From positions 1 through 43,534 of the forward strand of contig DAOTVZ010000048.1 of the NCBI GenBank assembly GCA_034436045.1: a stretch of DNA of 43,534 bases, written 5' to 3'. This document shows positions 23,829 to 32,800 of the stretch, in pieces (position 1 is the stretch's first letter; each line of letters starts with the position of its first letter). The notes beneath the pieces are model-generated. The model was not told the origin of the DNA. It did no database searches and saw only the letters and a program-made list of their open reading frames with translations. This DNA comes from H111-94 sp034436045 (GTDB lineage: Bacteria > Chloroflexota > Ktedonobacteria > Ktedonobacterales > Ktedonobacteraceae). The position numbers and the translations under genes were made by a program.

Positions 23829-24878
23829 TTATAACTCATTTTTCACACGCCATTGTCGCCACGCCTCATCCATCGGAGCAGGCACATAGGAGAAGATCAG
23901 TTTGCCCTGACCTTCAAGGCGATAATCTCCCAGCGCGGCTGGAATGACAATTGTTTGTCCGCGTGAGAGTTGCTCATGTCGGCTTAAAAATGGGCCATAA
24001 TGAATGACACATTCCGCGCCCAGTGACGATAAAATGATGCAACTCCCCTCGCTGTGGTCGTTCAACACGCCCCGGCCCTGTTTGTGCGGATCAAGATGCA
24101 ACTCACGGCTCACGAAATACTTACAGGCCGCCAGGCAGCGATCCTCATAGGCGGGGCTACTGCTAAGCAGAATCGGAGTCACCTTGATCTTCGCCGACGG
24201 CTCATAGCGCGCCACATCTAGCGAACGTTCGATATGCAGTGGACGTGGCTTGCCATCGGCAGACAGACGGCCATAATCATACATACGGTAGGTGATATCC
24301 GAATATTCTTGTAGCTCATAGAGCAAAATACCGCCGCCAATGGCATGAACCGTACCAGCCGGTACAAAGATGACATCCCCGGCTTGCACCACCTCTTCAT
24401 ACAATAAGTTTTCGAGCGTAACGGTTCGAATAGCCTGCTCTACTGCTGCGCGCGAGGTCGGCGCTTTAAAACCATGCACGATCTTCGCCCCTGGTTCAGC
24501 CGCCAGCACATACCAGAACTCTGTCTTCCCCAATTTGCCGTTCTCATAGGCAGCGGCATAGGTATCTTCAGGGTGTACCTGCACAGAAAGCTGTGCATTG
24601 GCATCAATGAACTTGGCCAGCAGGGGAAAACGCCGTCCAAAAACAGCGAGCGCCTGCTGACCCAGCAGGGCATCGCCCCACCGTTCTACAAGCTGGCCCA
24701 GTGTCTGACCTACATAAGGCCCATTGCGCACAACAGTACTGATTTCCGTCTCCCACGCCTCGCCAATGGCGACATTACCGGGGGGTAGTTGCTTCCAGCG
24801 CTCACGCTCCAGCCGCCGTCCTCCCCAGATAGTCTCATGCAACGATGCCTCTAAAGCAAGAGGGTACAAATATTCCAC
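23829..24878 (-). CDS. manA: Mannose-6-phosphate isomerase, class I
   Basis: 349 residues from a GTG start with GGAGG 7 nt upstream. Zinc enzyme that interconverts fructose-6-phosphate and mannose-6-phosphate, supplying mannose for glycans. Seen: TIWGGRRLERE near the N terminus, zinc ligands in LSVQVHPED and in FVPAGTVHAIGGGILLYELQEYSDITYRMYDYGR, a segment characteristic of this short class. Mannose supply could link to the GT39-like transferases at 13443-17840, but they are not in one operon. Convergent with the nucleoside phosphorylase gene across a 30-nt gap. Confidence 0.92.
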   Translation of the reverse strand: MEYLYPLALEASLHETIWGGRRLERERWKQLPPGNVAIGEAWETEISTVVRNGPYVGQTLGQLVERWGDALLGQQALAVFGRRFPLLAKFIDANAQLSVQVHPEDTYAAAYENGKLGKTEFWYVLAAEPGAKIVHGFKAPTSRAAVEQAIRTVTLENLLYEEVVQAGDVIFVPAGTVHAIGGGILLYELQEYSDITYRMYDYGRLSADGKPRPLHIERSLDVARYEPSAKIKVTPILLSSSPAYEDRCLAACKYFVSRELHLDPHKQGRGVLNDHSEGSCIILSSLGAECVIHYGPFLSRHEQLSRGQTIVIPAALGDYRLEGQGKLIFSYVPAPMDEAWRQWRVKNEL

Positions 24879-24931
24879 GCTAACGCCTCCAAAATATTTT
24901 GCTGCTTCGTGCCTTGCACGTTCTCTCTATT

Positions 24932-25267
24932 CTAACGAGCAAGGAGCGCCCCCTCGATCTGGCGACGCAATTTATCGCGCATCACAATCCCTTTAACGCG
25001 ATAAATTTCCTGACCACCCTTGAAAAAAATTAGCGTAGGTACCCCCTCAATATTCCACTGCTTAACTAGTTCGCCTTGCTCCTCAACATTCACCTTCGCA
25101 AACAACACCCGATCTTGATACTCCTTGCTGATGGAGATGAATTCCGGCTCCTGAATCTGGCAAGTGTTGCTCTGCTCAGCGTAGAAATTGACAATGACCA
25201 TTTGAGGCGCTTGCAACACCTTCTCAGCAAAGTCCGATGTGGTAACATATATATAGGTATCTGCCAT
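24932..25267 (-). CDS. Thioredoxin-fold protein with SxxC instead of CxxC
   Basis: 111 residues, ordinary thioredoxin length. Fold markers are present: VIVNFYAE strand, VLFAKVNVEEQGELVKQWNIEGVPTLIFFKGG with the cis-Pro loop GVPT. The active site, WCGPC in thioredoxins, reads QSNTC here: the nucleophilic Cys is Ser (codon AGC) and only the second Cys remains. It therefore cannot form the usual active-site disulfide and is more likely a chaperone-like or redox-inactive (or monothiol) thioredoxin. Lies just upstream of manA on the same strand (53-nt gap). Confidence 0.85.
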   Translation of the reverse strand: MADTYIYVTTSDFAEKVLQAPQMVIVNFYAEQSNTCQIQEPEFISISKEYQDRVLFAKVNVEEQGELVKQWNIEGVPTLIFFKGGQEIYRVKGIVMRDKLRRQIEGALLAR

Positions 25268-25339
25268 AGAATTCCTCTTCTATCTGTCGGCGATGATCTT
25301 GTTGTTTTTCAAGGTATCACCCTTGCGAGCGGAATGTCA

Positions 25340-25433
25340 AGCGCCGAGAAGGACATAGCAGAGCGAGCGCAATGCGTTGCCTTGTTGCGTGAGTGCTACT
25401 TTGCGCTCGCTCTGCTATGCCCTTTTCGGCGCT
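25340..25433. repeat. Long near-perfect inverted repeat (33-bp arms)
   Basis: Arms 25340-25372 and 25401-25433 match at 31 of 33 positions, with a 28-nt loop. Located between the stop of the XPB helicase gene and the thioredoxin-like gene, both on the minus strand. There is no U tract on either side. Could be a terminator or processing hairpin, or a MITE-like element. Confidence 0.85.
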
Positions 25434-25452
25434 CATTTCCTCCATTCATCGA

Positions 25453-27162
25453 TCAGGCCAGCAACGCCTCGGCATCTTCGATGATATACCGGTATCCCTG
25501 CTCGGTCAGGAATAATTGACGATTAGCGGAAAATTCCTGGTCACAGGTATCGCGGGTGACAACCGAGTAAAAGTAGGCCAGGCCACCATCGGTTTTAGGG
25601 CGCAAAATGCGTCCCAGGCGCTGGGCCTCCTCCTGACGTGAACCGAAGGTGCCGGAAACCTGAATAGCCACATTCGCGTCGGGCAGATCGATGGCAAAAT
25701 TCGCTACTTTACTGACCACCAGACGCTTGATCTCACCGCGCCGAAACTGGTCGTACAGCCTTTCACGCTGATTGGTCGAGGTACGTCCGGTCAGCAACGG
25801 CGCGTTCAATTCCTCGGCCAACATTTTAAGCTGGTCGAGATATTGCCCGATAATCAACACCTGGTCATCACTATGGCGCTCCGCCAAGTAACGCGCGACG
25901 CGCAGCTTGGCCGGGGTTTCGGCGGCAATGCGATATTTCTCGCGCGTCTCAGCCGTAGCATAGTTCAATTGCTCATCTTCGCTCAGACTGACACGTACCT
26001 CGTGACATTCCGCCGTAGCAATCCAGCCCTGACGCTCCAGCTCGCGCCAGGGGACATCGTACTTCTTGGGGCCAATGAGGCTGAAGACGTCGGCCTCACG
26101 TCCATCTTCACGCACCAGCGTGGCAGTCAGCCCCAGGCGACGCCGCGCTTGAATCTCCGCCGTGATGCGGAAGACCGGTGCAGGCAGCAGGTGAACCTCG
26201 TCATAGATAATCAGACCCCAGTCATAACTGGTGAAGAGCGAGAAGTGTGGATAGAACTCCAGCGCTTCTTCCTGCTCATTATTGATCGTGCGCCGATAGG
26301 TGAGAATTTGATAGGTACTGACAGTAATCGGGGCAATATCCTTGCGATCACCGGTATACTCGGCAATTAAACCAGGCTCGATGTCCGTCTTATCCAGCAG
26401 TTCGTTGATCCACTGGCGTACAGCAATTGTATTGGGAGTCAGGATCAGCGTGGCGCGTTGAATCTCGGCAATCGTCGCCAGGCCAACAATCGTTTTGCCC
26501 GCGCCGCAAGGCAGCACGACCACGCCGCTACCACCGCCAGGGGCACCACCGGCATAGAAGGCATCTGCAGCGGCCTGTTGATAGGCGCGCGGCGCGAACG
26601 CTTTGCCCAGTCGGCTCGTCTCACGCAGACGAATGGGTAAAGGCGAACCATCGGTATAGCCGGCCAGGTCTTCGGCGGGAAAACCAATATGGATCAGCGC
26701 CTGCTTCACGTGCCCACGACGAGCTGCGTCAATTTGCAATGTATGCCTGTCGATAGAGCGCAGCAGATAGGGCTGCATGCGCTTGTGATGCAGTACCTCC
26801 AGCAGCAGAGCCGCATCATCCGAAACCAGAAACAATTCATCACTGTGCGCACCACCGCGAACGAGTTTGATGCGTCCATAACGGCTGATATAGTCGCGGA
26901 TGTCGGTGGCAACGTTATTGGGAATGGCATACTTGCTGTAGCGTGCCAGGAGTTCGAGGATGATGGAAGCATTCATACCCCCGGCGGCGGCATTCCAGAG
27001 AGAGAGCGGAGAGAGACGATAGGTGTGAATGTGTTCAGGCGATTTTTCCAGTTCCGCGAAACGTGCCAGCGCATCGCGGGCCTCAGCATATTGCGGATGA
27101 TCTACCTCCAATAAAATAGTACGATCACTCTGAACAATTATCGGATTCCCAGGATTCATCAT
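25453..27162 (-). CDS. XPB/Rad25-type DNA helicase
   Basis: 569 residues. Superfamily 2 helicase of the bacterial XPB group, a 3'-5' DNA translocase tied to nucleotide excision repair in archaea and eukaryotes. An N-terminal domain (about 1-175) precedes motif I PCGAGKT (218-224), DEVH box (321-324), LTATLVREDG with the XPB-specific RED motif (351-353), and motif VI EEAQRLGRILRPK. The thumb-like insertion is present between the helicase lobes. ATG at 27160-27162 directly abuts the stop of the upstream hydrolase gene, so the two are co-transcribed. Confidence 0.93.
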   Translation of the reverse strand: MMNPGNPIIVQSDRTILLEVDHPQYAEARDALARFAELEKSPEHIHTYRLSPLSLWNAAAGGMNASIILELLARYSKYAIPNNVATDIRDYISRYGRIKLVRGGAHSDELFLVSDDAALLLEVLHHKRMQPYLLRSIDRHTLQIDAARRGHVKQALIHIGFPAEDLAGYTDGSPLPIRLRETSRLGKAFAPRAYQQAAADAFYAGGAPGGGSGVVVLPCGAGKTIVGLATIAEIQRATLILTPNTIAVRQWINELLDKTDIEPGLIAEYTGDRKDIAPITVSTYQILTYRRTINNEQEEALEFYPHFSLFTSYDWGLIIYDEVHLLPAPVFRITAEIQARRRLGLTATLVREDGREADVFSLIGPKKYDVPWRELERQGWIATAECHEVRVSLSEDEQLNYATAETREKYRIAAETPAKLRVARYLAERHSDDQVLIIGQYLDQLKMLAEELNAPLLTGRTSTNQRERLYDQFRRGEIKRLVVSKVANFAIDLPDANVAIQVSGTFGSRQEEAQRLGRILRPKTDGGLAYFYSVVTRDTCDQEFSANRQLFLTEQGYRYIIEDAEALLA

Positions 27163-27834
27163 TTATACTCCAGGCATACTTGCCCACGTTTTTACATACT
27201 TCATAATGGCAGTAATGGCAGGCTCCTCATAGCCTCTCATCAGATGGCGCGCCCCTGTAATCACCTTAATACCTTTCGGACCGTCAAGTCGTTCAACGAA
27301 AGGCTCCAGTTTATAAAGCGGGCAGATTTCATCGAATTCACCGGTAACAAACAATTTGGGGCGTTCAAATATTCTAGGGAAGCCGCTGCTGGCACGAAAG
27401 AGCGGCAGGCTGATGGCTACCACTGTGCGAATGCGCGGATCATACGGCGCATAGAGTAGAGCAATATAGGCACCGAAGGCATGACCGATCACACACACCT
27501 TCGCCGGATTCACGCCTGGAATGGCCATAGCAACATCAACTGCGCCCGCCACATCCAGCGGCTCCAGACGCCCGTCGGTTTGTTGGCCCTGGCTCTTCCC
27601 CACACCGCGAAAATTGAAACGCAACGCGATCATCCGTTCCGCTACTAACCGCTGAGCCAGCAATTTGATGAGATTATCGTTCATATCGCTACTGGCCGGT
27701 TGCGGATGACAGAGAATGACCACAGGGGCCTGCTCTACCCCTGCTGGTATGTGTGCCACACCCTCAAGTAAAAAAGCCGGTTGCCCTCGACTTGGAAACG
27801 TAATTGGTCGCTCAATCGGTAATGATGAGGTCAT
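27163..27834 (-). CDS. Alpha/beta hydrolase-fold protein with Ala at the nucleophile position
   Basis: 223 residues. Fold landmarks: VVILCHPQP oxyanion strand, LRFNFRGVGKSQG, and later FVTGEFDEICP (acid) and GARHLMRG (His). The nucleophile elbow, normally GxSxG, reads GHAFG (117-121): the catalytic Ser is Ala119, encoded GCC. Unless another residue substitutes, it should not work as an esterase/peptidase. Possible roles are ligand binding or a non-hydrolytic function. First gene of a pair with the XPB helicase, whose ATG follows its stop directly. Confidence 0.85.
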   Translation of the reverse strand: MTSSLPIERPITFPSRGQPAFLLEGVAHIPAGVEQAPVVILCHPQPASSDMNDNLIKLLAQRLVAERMIALRFNFRGVGKSQGQQTDGRLEPLDVAGAVDVAMAIPGVNPAKVCVIGHAFGAYIALLYAPYDPRIRTVVAISLPLFRASSGFPRIFERPKLFVTGEFDEICPLYKLEPFVERLDGPKGIKVITGARHLMRGYEEPAITAIMKYVKTWASMPGV

Positions 27835-27971
27835 CGCCTACCCTTCTGTTGCTCTGACGGTTTCTTGCGTATCCATCTTATCTCAGGATGAGCAATGCGT
27901 CAACTCTCTGACACCAACAGACATAGCGGCACATTGTTAAATAACTTGAAGAAATTTGAGAGTCGAAAGAC

Positions 27972-28000
27972 TTTCCAGGTGAACAGAAGAATGTTATACT
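27972..28000 (+). promoter_or_regulatory. Extended -10 promoter, plus strand
   Basis: TGT-TATACT (TATACT 27995-28000) with a weak -35 TTTCCA at 27972-27977, 17-nt spacing. It points to the small ORF starting at 28080. Confidence 0.5.
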
Positions 28001-28079
28001 AGGGATGATATAATTATCCGGGGTCGTTTGGCGGATGGGTGACAGAGAGATGGCAGATGGGTGTGGAGGAGAAAATTTC

Positions 28080-28223
28080 ATGAATGCAGATCAACAACAT
28101 GGTCATAGCCTTGCCGCTTCACTTCCGAGGCGCAACGGTCTTGATCGCTCGGAACACGAGAGAAAGGAACCTGTAGCAGTTCGCGTATTTTGCCGTTCTT
28201 TTCTTCCAGTGTTCTCTACCTGA
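28080..28223 (+). CDS. Possible 47-residue small protein
   Basis: ATG with GGAGGAG 8 nt upstream, 80 nt after a good extended -10 promoter. The 47-residue product is polar, His/Arg/Glu-rich in its first part and ends in a short hydrophobic stretch (VFCRSFLPVFST). No family recognised. Signals for expression are better than the protein sequence itself. Confidence 0.35.
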   Translation: MNADQQHGHSLAASLPRRNGLDRSEHERKEPVAVRVFCRSFLPVFST

Positions 28224-28569
28224 ACGTTACCTTCGGAGGGGGGAGGGCGTCAGGCTCCTAATACGCTAACGATCAATAGTCTGATGGATGACTTGCGCTA
28301 TTGATACGAGAGCGCAGCAGGAAATGCCTTGCAAGAAGCAAAGTGTTTCTTTACACATGTTGCCTTGCAAAGGCAGGATAAGTGCCGATGTCTGTATACA
28401 CTATAAGGGATTTTCTCTCTTATTCCCCTATTGTTTATACGACAGAAAAAGGTAGAAATATCTCACTACTTGCAAGGACGATCCTGCTGAGCCAGTATTG
28501 ACGTAGAAGAGCCAGCGGCATAAAGGATATGGCATCGTAGTATAGTGAAACGTAGAGGCAGGAACACGC
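28224..28569. other. Intergenic region upstream of the receiver-GGDEF gene
   Basis: No gene supported. TTGACG at 28498-28503 with TAAAGG at 28521-28526 (17-nt spacing) is a weak candidate promoter for the gene at 28570. Confidence 0.35.
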
Positions 28570-29640
28570 ATGATCAATATTTTAGTCGTCGAGGATGAGC
28601 GGCTCATCGCCAGGTTACTCAAGGATATCCTGGAAGTCGAAGGGTATCAGACAGTCTCGATCCTCAACGGCGAAGAGGCGATCCAATTCGCGCTACGTGA
28701 AGCACCCCAACTTATCATACTGGATATCATGCTACCGGGCATTGACGGTTATGAGGTGATTCGTCGTCTGCGCGAACACCCTAAATGTATGCATATTCCC
28801 ATTATCGTCTTGAGCGCCTTCAGCTCACCCGCAAATAAAGCCCACGCTTTCGATTTAGGAGTTGATTGTTACATCACCAAACCCTTTAACGCTGACGAGC
28901 TACTGGCCTGTGTGCGTCGGCAGCTCGCTCGCATGCAACAAAGCTCGCTTTCACCGCTGACACAACTTCCCGGTGGACTACAGTTGGAGCGAGCGATGGA
29001 CTACAAAATCAACGGCATTGATCCCTGGAGCATCCTCTACCTGGACCTCGATAACTTCAAAGCCTTCAATGATGTCTACGGCTTTCTGGCCGGCAACTCG
29101 ATGATTCTGCTTGTTGCACAAATTTGTCAGCAGGTGGTACACGACTACGGCAACGTGGAAGACTTTGTTGGGCATATCGGCGGCGACGATTTCGTCGTTG
29201 TCAGCACGCCTGATCGCGCCAAACTGCTCTGTCATCATATCCTGAAACGCTACTATGCTGAGAGCCGGAAGCTGTATCGCCCCGAAGACGTGGAGCGAGG
29301 CACGATTAGTGGCCTGGATCGTAAAGGACGCCCCTATCAGTTCCCGCTCGTCTCTCTCTCTATCGGCGTTGTGAGCGGTCAATTCTACTATCCTCATAGT
29401 CTTGAAGAGATCGGTTCACTGGCGGCAGAAGCCAAGCGCCGCGCGAAACAGTCACCTGATAATCTTTTCTTTCTCTCTTCGCCCTGGAACCTCCCACACA
29501 CAAATTATTCGCATGCGCTTCCTCATCTCTCTTCTTCCGCCTATATCGGCAGCATGCCCATACTGGTCAGACAGGACGGAGGGGCCACCAGCGCGCACGA
29601 ACGCTTTCATCTCATGGAGGATATGTTCGCCGAACTGTAG
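28570..29640 (+). CDS. Response regulator with degenerate GGDEF domain
   Basis: 356 residues. Residues 1-120 form a receiver domain (Glu8/Asp9, phospho-acceptor Asp52 in LIILDIMLPG, Lys104 in ITKPF). Residues about 125-310 are a GGDEF-type cyclase fold: LYLDLDNFKAFNDVYG keeps the metal-binding region, but the signature reads GGDDF (204-208) and the usual D-x-L-T-x-L-x-N-R lead-in reads SPLTQLPGG. Whether it makes cyclic di-GMP is doubtful; it may bind GTP as a sensor. A polar C-terminal tail of 50 residues follows. No partner kinase is adjacent. Start ATG has AGGCAGGA purines upstream. Confidence 0.88.
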   Translation: MINILVVEDERLIARLLKDILEVEGYQTVSILNGEEAIQFALREAPQLIILDIMLPGIDGYEVIRRLREHPKCMHIPIIVLSAFSSPANKAHAFDLGVDCYITKPFNADELLACVRRQLARMQQSSLSPLTQLPGGLQLERAMDYKINGIDPWSILYLDLDNFKAFNDVYGFLAGNSMILLVAQICQQVVHDYGNVEDFVGHIGGDDFVVVSTPDRAKLLCHHILKRYYAESRKLYRPEDVERGTISGLDRKGRPYQFPLVSLSIGVVSGQFYYPHSLEEIGSLAAEAKRRAKQSPDNLFFLSSPWNLPHTNYSHALPHLSSSAYIGSMPILVRQDGGATSAHERFHLMEDMFAEL

Positions 29641-29727
29641 CTACTTCTGGAACCGTATGGCAAAAAGCCACACATTTATGATATGCTAACGCTAGTCTTC
29701 TAAATCAGTAAGAGCGAGCAGACACAA

Positions 29728-29766
29728 GTGATGCGCTACCAGGAAACTTTCCTGGCAGCACATCAC
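29728..29766 (+). terminator. Hairpin between the GGDEF-like gene and the next gene
   Basis: 19-nt arms with 17 pairs and two mismatches, 1-nt centre (inner arms CCAGGAAA / TTTCCTGG). It lies just before the ribosome site of the gene at 29783 and has no U tract. Could end the upstream transcript or modulate translation of the downstream gene. Confidence 0.5.
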
Positions 29767-29782
29767 GTGCTGAGGAGATGTG

Positions 29783-30223
29783 ATGGTTACGAGCCAGCCA
29801 GATCAGGAACACGATAAACTTTTAAACGAACATGAACAGGCGCTTAGTGAAGAGGAATACGCAGCGCAGCGGCAGGCCATCCGCGAGAACGCCAAACAGG
29901 TGATGCGCGACAGTGGCTTAGCCGAAATGTTACATGGTATTAATAAAAATCTGCTCAAAGGTCGAGGCTTCTTTGAAGAGTATGACTCGATGGTGCTATT
30001 CAAATGGGGCACAGGATATACACGACGCCACATCTGGGTGGAAGTGCAAGGCAGTACACTGCGTTTCCGCTTGAATCAGCATCGCAAGTGCCCACAGCCC
30101 GCCCCACAATGCGATGGCGAATACCATACCTTCACCCGGCCAATGTGGGCCAACAGAGCGTTTTTACAGGCAGAACTCAAAAAATATTATGAACATCCGG
30201 TCGCTGAAACCTCTTCCGATTAG
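29783..30223 (+). CDS. Uncharacterised protein
   Basis: 146 residues from the ATG at 29783 (a GTG one codon earlier is possible), GAGGAG upstream. The N-terminal half is acidic and helical (Glu/Gln/Ala-rich, about 1-50). The second half contains FFEEYDSMVLFKWGTGYTRRHIWVEV, followed by a Cys/Pro segment CPQPAPQC. No family recognised; coding is supported by ribosome site, composition and a downstream hairpin. Confidence 0.6.
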   Translation: MVTSQPDQEHDKLLNEHEQALSEEEYAAQRQAIRENAKQVMRDSGLAEMLHGINKNLLKGRGFFEEYDSMVLFKWGTGYTRRHIWVEVQGSTLRFRLNQHRKCPQPAPQCDGEYHTFTRPMWANRAFLQAELKKYYEHPVAETSSD

Positions 30224-30262
30224 AGGTGACGGAGAGTGCAACAATAATGATGAAATTCTCTA

Positions 30263-30313
30263 ACCGAAATCGGCACGATACCATTCTGTAGAGACGGGAT
30301 GCCCGCTTTCGGT
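30263..30313. terminator. Bidirectional hairpin between convergent genes
   Basis: ACCGAAA-x-CGG pairs with CCG-x-TTTCGGT (10 pairs, one internal mismatch), inside an outer AGTGCA (30235-30240) / TGCACT (30327-30332) pair. Sits between the ends of the plus-strand gene ending at 30223 and the minus-strand gene ending at 30332. Confidence 0.45.
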
Positions 30314-30331
30314 CAGCGAAATTCACTGCAC

Positions 30332-30991
30332 TTAGAGAGGTTCCAGGAGCAGTACCTGAGTCGTCCCTAAAGTACCGATAAAACGATTGATGGCTTGATA
30401 GGTAGTATCAGCATAGAAATCTTCGCGATCAGTGCTATTGGCCCAACTAAGCAGGTTTAGAAAAACATTTCCACGTGGGGGTTCCGTTCTACCCGGCTCA
30501 GGCTTCGCTTCCGATGGAGCAGAGGAAACAGCATCTTCCGGCCCGCCACGCGCCAGAAACGCGAAGGCCAGCAAGGGAAAACGCGCCTGCCGCCGCAAAG
30601 CCTCAATCCAACCCTGCTGGGCCAGCTCTGCTTGTTCAGGGCGAATAAAGGCCAGGTGTGCGGCAGCATACATGGGGGTCGCTGCCGGACGAGTATACCC
30701 CCAAAGATAGTGCATGAGCCATTGTTCAGGAAGAACCATCAGCAGTTCCGGGGCCGAGGTAAGCAACAGACGCCTGGGGCTATGTTGCTCATAGGACTCG
30801 TGCCAGAACTCTTCACTACTCCAGGTGGTCAACATCAGGAAATGGGATGCCCGCCCACGCCCACGATAGAGATTCAGATTCATCAATCCAGGCGCGTGCC
30901 GAATCGTATCAGCGATCAGGCGCATACGCACACCGGCATCCACTTCGCGTTGTGGATGGGTATGTACCAGTGTTACAACAAGTAGTTCCAT
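30332..30991 (-). CDS. Uncharacterised protein with N-terminal antibiotic-monooxygenase-like (dimeric alpha/beta barrel) domain
   Basis: 219 residues from the ATG at 30989-30991, chosen because GGAAGGTGGG lies just before it; a longer frame extends 28 codons upstream without a ribosome site. Residues about 1-90 (MELLVVTLVHTHPQ start, APGLMNLNLYRGRGRASHFLMLTTWSS) match the ABM/quinol monooxygenase-like ferredoxin fold in pattern. The rest has no family I recognise; a Pro/Glu/Ser-rich linker lies at about 150-175. Function unknown. Confidence 0.55.
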   Translation of the reverse strand: MELLVVTLVHTHPQREVDAGVRMRLIADTIRHAPGLMNLNLYRGRGRASHFLMLTTWSSEEFWHESYEQHSPRRLLLTSAPELLMVLPEQWLMHYLWGYTRPAATPMYAAAHLAFIRPEQAELAQQGWIEALRRQARFPLLAFAFLARGGPEDAVSSAPSEAKPEPGRTEPPRGNVFLNLLSWANSTDREDFYADTTYQAINRFIGTLGTTQVLLLEPL

Positions 30992-31132
30992 AGCCCACCT
31001 TCCGCCGACAAGCTTCTGTTTAAGACTGCCGGATAGAGTAAAATACTTAAAGTAGCTATTACAGCATTCTTGCAAGAGTGCCTATACAGCATAACATACA
31101 TTGCTGAACAATGCAACAACTATCTGGTCTGC

Positions 31133-31155
31133 GGGTGTGTTTCATATTTTTGCAT
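31133..31155 (+). repeat. Left terminal inverted repeat of the IS
   Basis: Starts GGGTGTGTTTCAT and ends TTTTTGCAT. Pairs with 32788-32809 with about two differences. Confidence 0.85.
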
Positions 31156-31212
31156 AGAAGGCGGGAGGTGGTAAACTAGAGAGAAAAAGCCAGGAGAGGG
31201 AGAGAGACGAGC

Positions 31213-32800
31213 ATGAAACTGAAGAAGAACCGGCGACAACGCAGCGAGCAAATCCAGCAGGTGAGTGCGGCCATGGGCGATCTGCTGGGGATGACGCAGT
31301 GGAGGAAAGAGCATCCCAAGGCGACGTGGGCCGAGATCGAAGCGGCGGTGGATGAGCAAATGAACCAGGTACGGGCGCAGATGCTGCAGGACCTGGTGCA
31401 AATGGGAGAGGAGCATCCCTGGAAGCAGCAGCCGGAAGAAGAGCGCCCGCGCTGTGCGACCTGTGGGAAGGAGCTCTGGCAGCGAGGGGAGCAGACGCGG
31501 GACATCTGCACTACTGGGGGAGAAGTGGTGGAACTGCGACGGCACTATGGAACCTGCCCCGCATGTGGGGTGGGCTTTTTTCCCCCTCGATGAGCAGTTA
31601 GGGCTGAACTCCCATGCGCTCACGCCGCGTGGGCAAGAAACGCTGGTGCGACTGGCGACGTGGATGCCCTTTGAGCCAGCACGTGAGTTGCTCGCCGACC
31701 TGATGGGCATCGAGGTGAGCAAGGCCACCGCACGCCGCCTGACGCTGCAAACGGGAGGGTCGGCCCTGGCTCTGGATGAGGCGGAGCAGGAGTGGCTCAA
31801 GCAAGAGCTGCCCGAGGCCGTCTCTGAAGCCGACAAGCAAGCCATCAGTGCGGATGGAGCCTTTGTGCATCTGGTCGGAGGGGAGTGGGTGGAAGTCAAG
31901 ACGCTCTGCATTGGCGAGGTCAGCCGCAGCAAGCGTGGGGAGATCTGCAGCCAGCACCTCTCCTACTTCTCGCGGCTGTCTGAGGCCAGCGACTTTGAGC
32001 AAGCTGCCCTGGTGGAAACGCATCGACGAGGGCTGGAAAAGGCCAGGCAGGTGTGCGCGGTGCAAGATGGGGCCATGTGGCTGCAAGGGCTGGTCGACTA
32101 CCATCGCGCTGATGCCGTGCGCATCCTGGATTTTGCCCATGCAGCCGAATACATCACCGAGATCGGGCAGGAGGTGACCGCCCGGGGAGGGCGCTTGCCG
32201 AAGCGGTGGGTGGAAGGGGTCTTGCATCGGCTCAAGCATGAGGGTCCCAGGCGGCTGCTGCGCCATCTCCGATGGTTGGCCGCTCGCTATCCGGGTGACA
32301 CCATCCAGACCGATCTGGCGTATTTAGAGAAACGCGAGGGACACATGCAGTATCCCACCTATCAGGCCGCCGGCTGGCCCATTGGCTCCGGCAGCGTGGA
32401 GAGCGCCAACAAGCTGGTGGTGGAAGCGCGCTTAAAAGGAGCTGGGATGCGCTGGCAAGGGTACAATGTCAATCCCATGCTCGTGCTGCGTAACGCCGTC
32501 TGCAACCGACGCTGGCACGAGACCTGGAGGGCGGCCCAGGCCAAGCAAGTAGCCGACCGCCGCAGCCACCGACAGACGGACAGCCAGCACAGACTCACCC
32601 AGGCCCTTTGGACACTGGCGTCCTGGAGCGTGCGCCTCGCTCGGCTTTCGCGGCCACAGCCAACGGCTGGCCTCTGCGCTCCGGCTCCTGCCCCGCAGCC
32701 CGTTCGTCGCCCCAGCACTGCCTATTCTTGGCGCAAGCCCTTTTTGAGGCGTCCGGCTTCCACCTCTGTGCGTACGCCGGAGCCGGGTGCAAAAAAATGA
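31213..32800 (+). CDS. ISKra4-family transposase, two reading frames joined by +1 frameshift
   Basis: The first frame (31213-31593, 126 codons) holds a helical start and a zinc-finger-like part (CATCGK, CPACGVGFF) and stops at TGA 31591-31593. The catalytic part continues in the +1 frame from about 31583 to 32800: FPLDEQLGL, then acidic motifs SADGAF and LDFAHAAEYI, and IGSGSVESANKLVVEARLKG, the characteristic Glu region of this family's DDE transposase. The switch lies in GGC-TTT-TTT-CCC-CCT, where a +1 slip on CCC-C would give the uninterrupted FFPLDE sequence usual in the family. So it is either programmed frameshifting or a one-base insertion in the T6C5 run. GAGAGGGAGAGAGA precedes the ATG. 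Joined product about 528 residues. Confidence 0.85.

Noticed and set aside
31120..32266. Minus-strand frames within the insertion sequence
   Set aside because: Antisense of the transposase; no family features.
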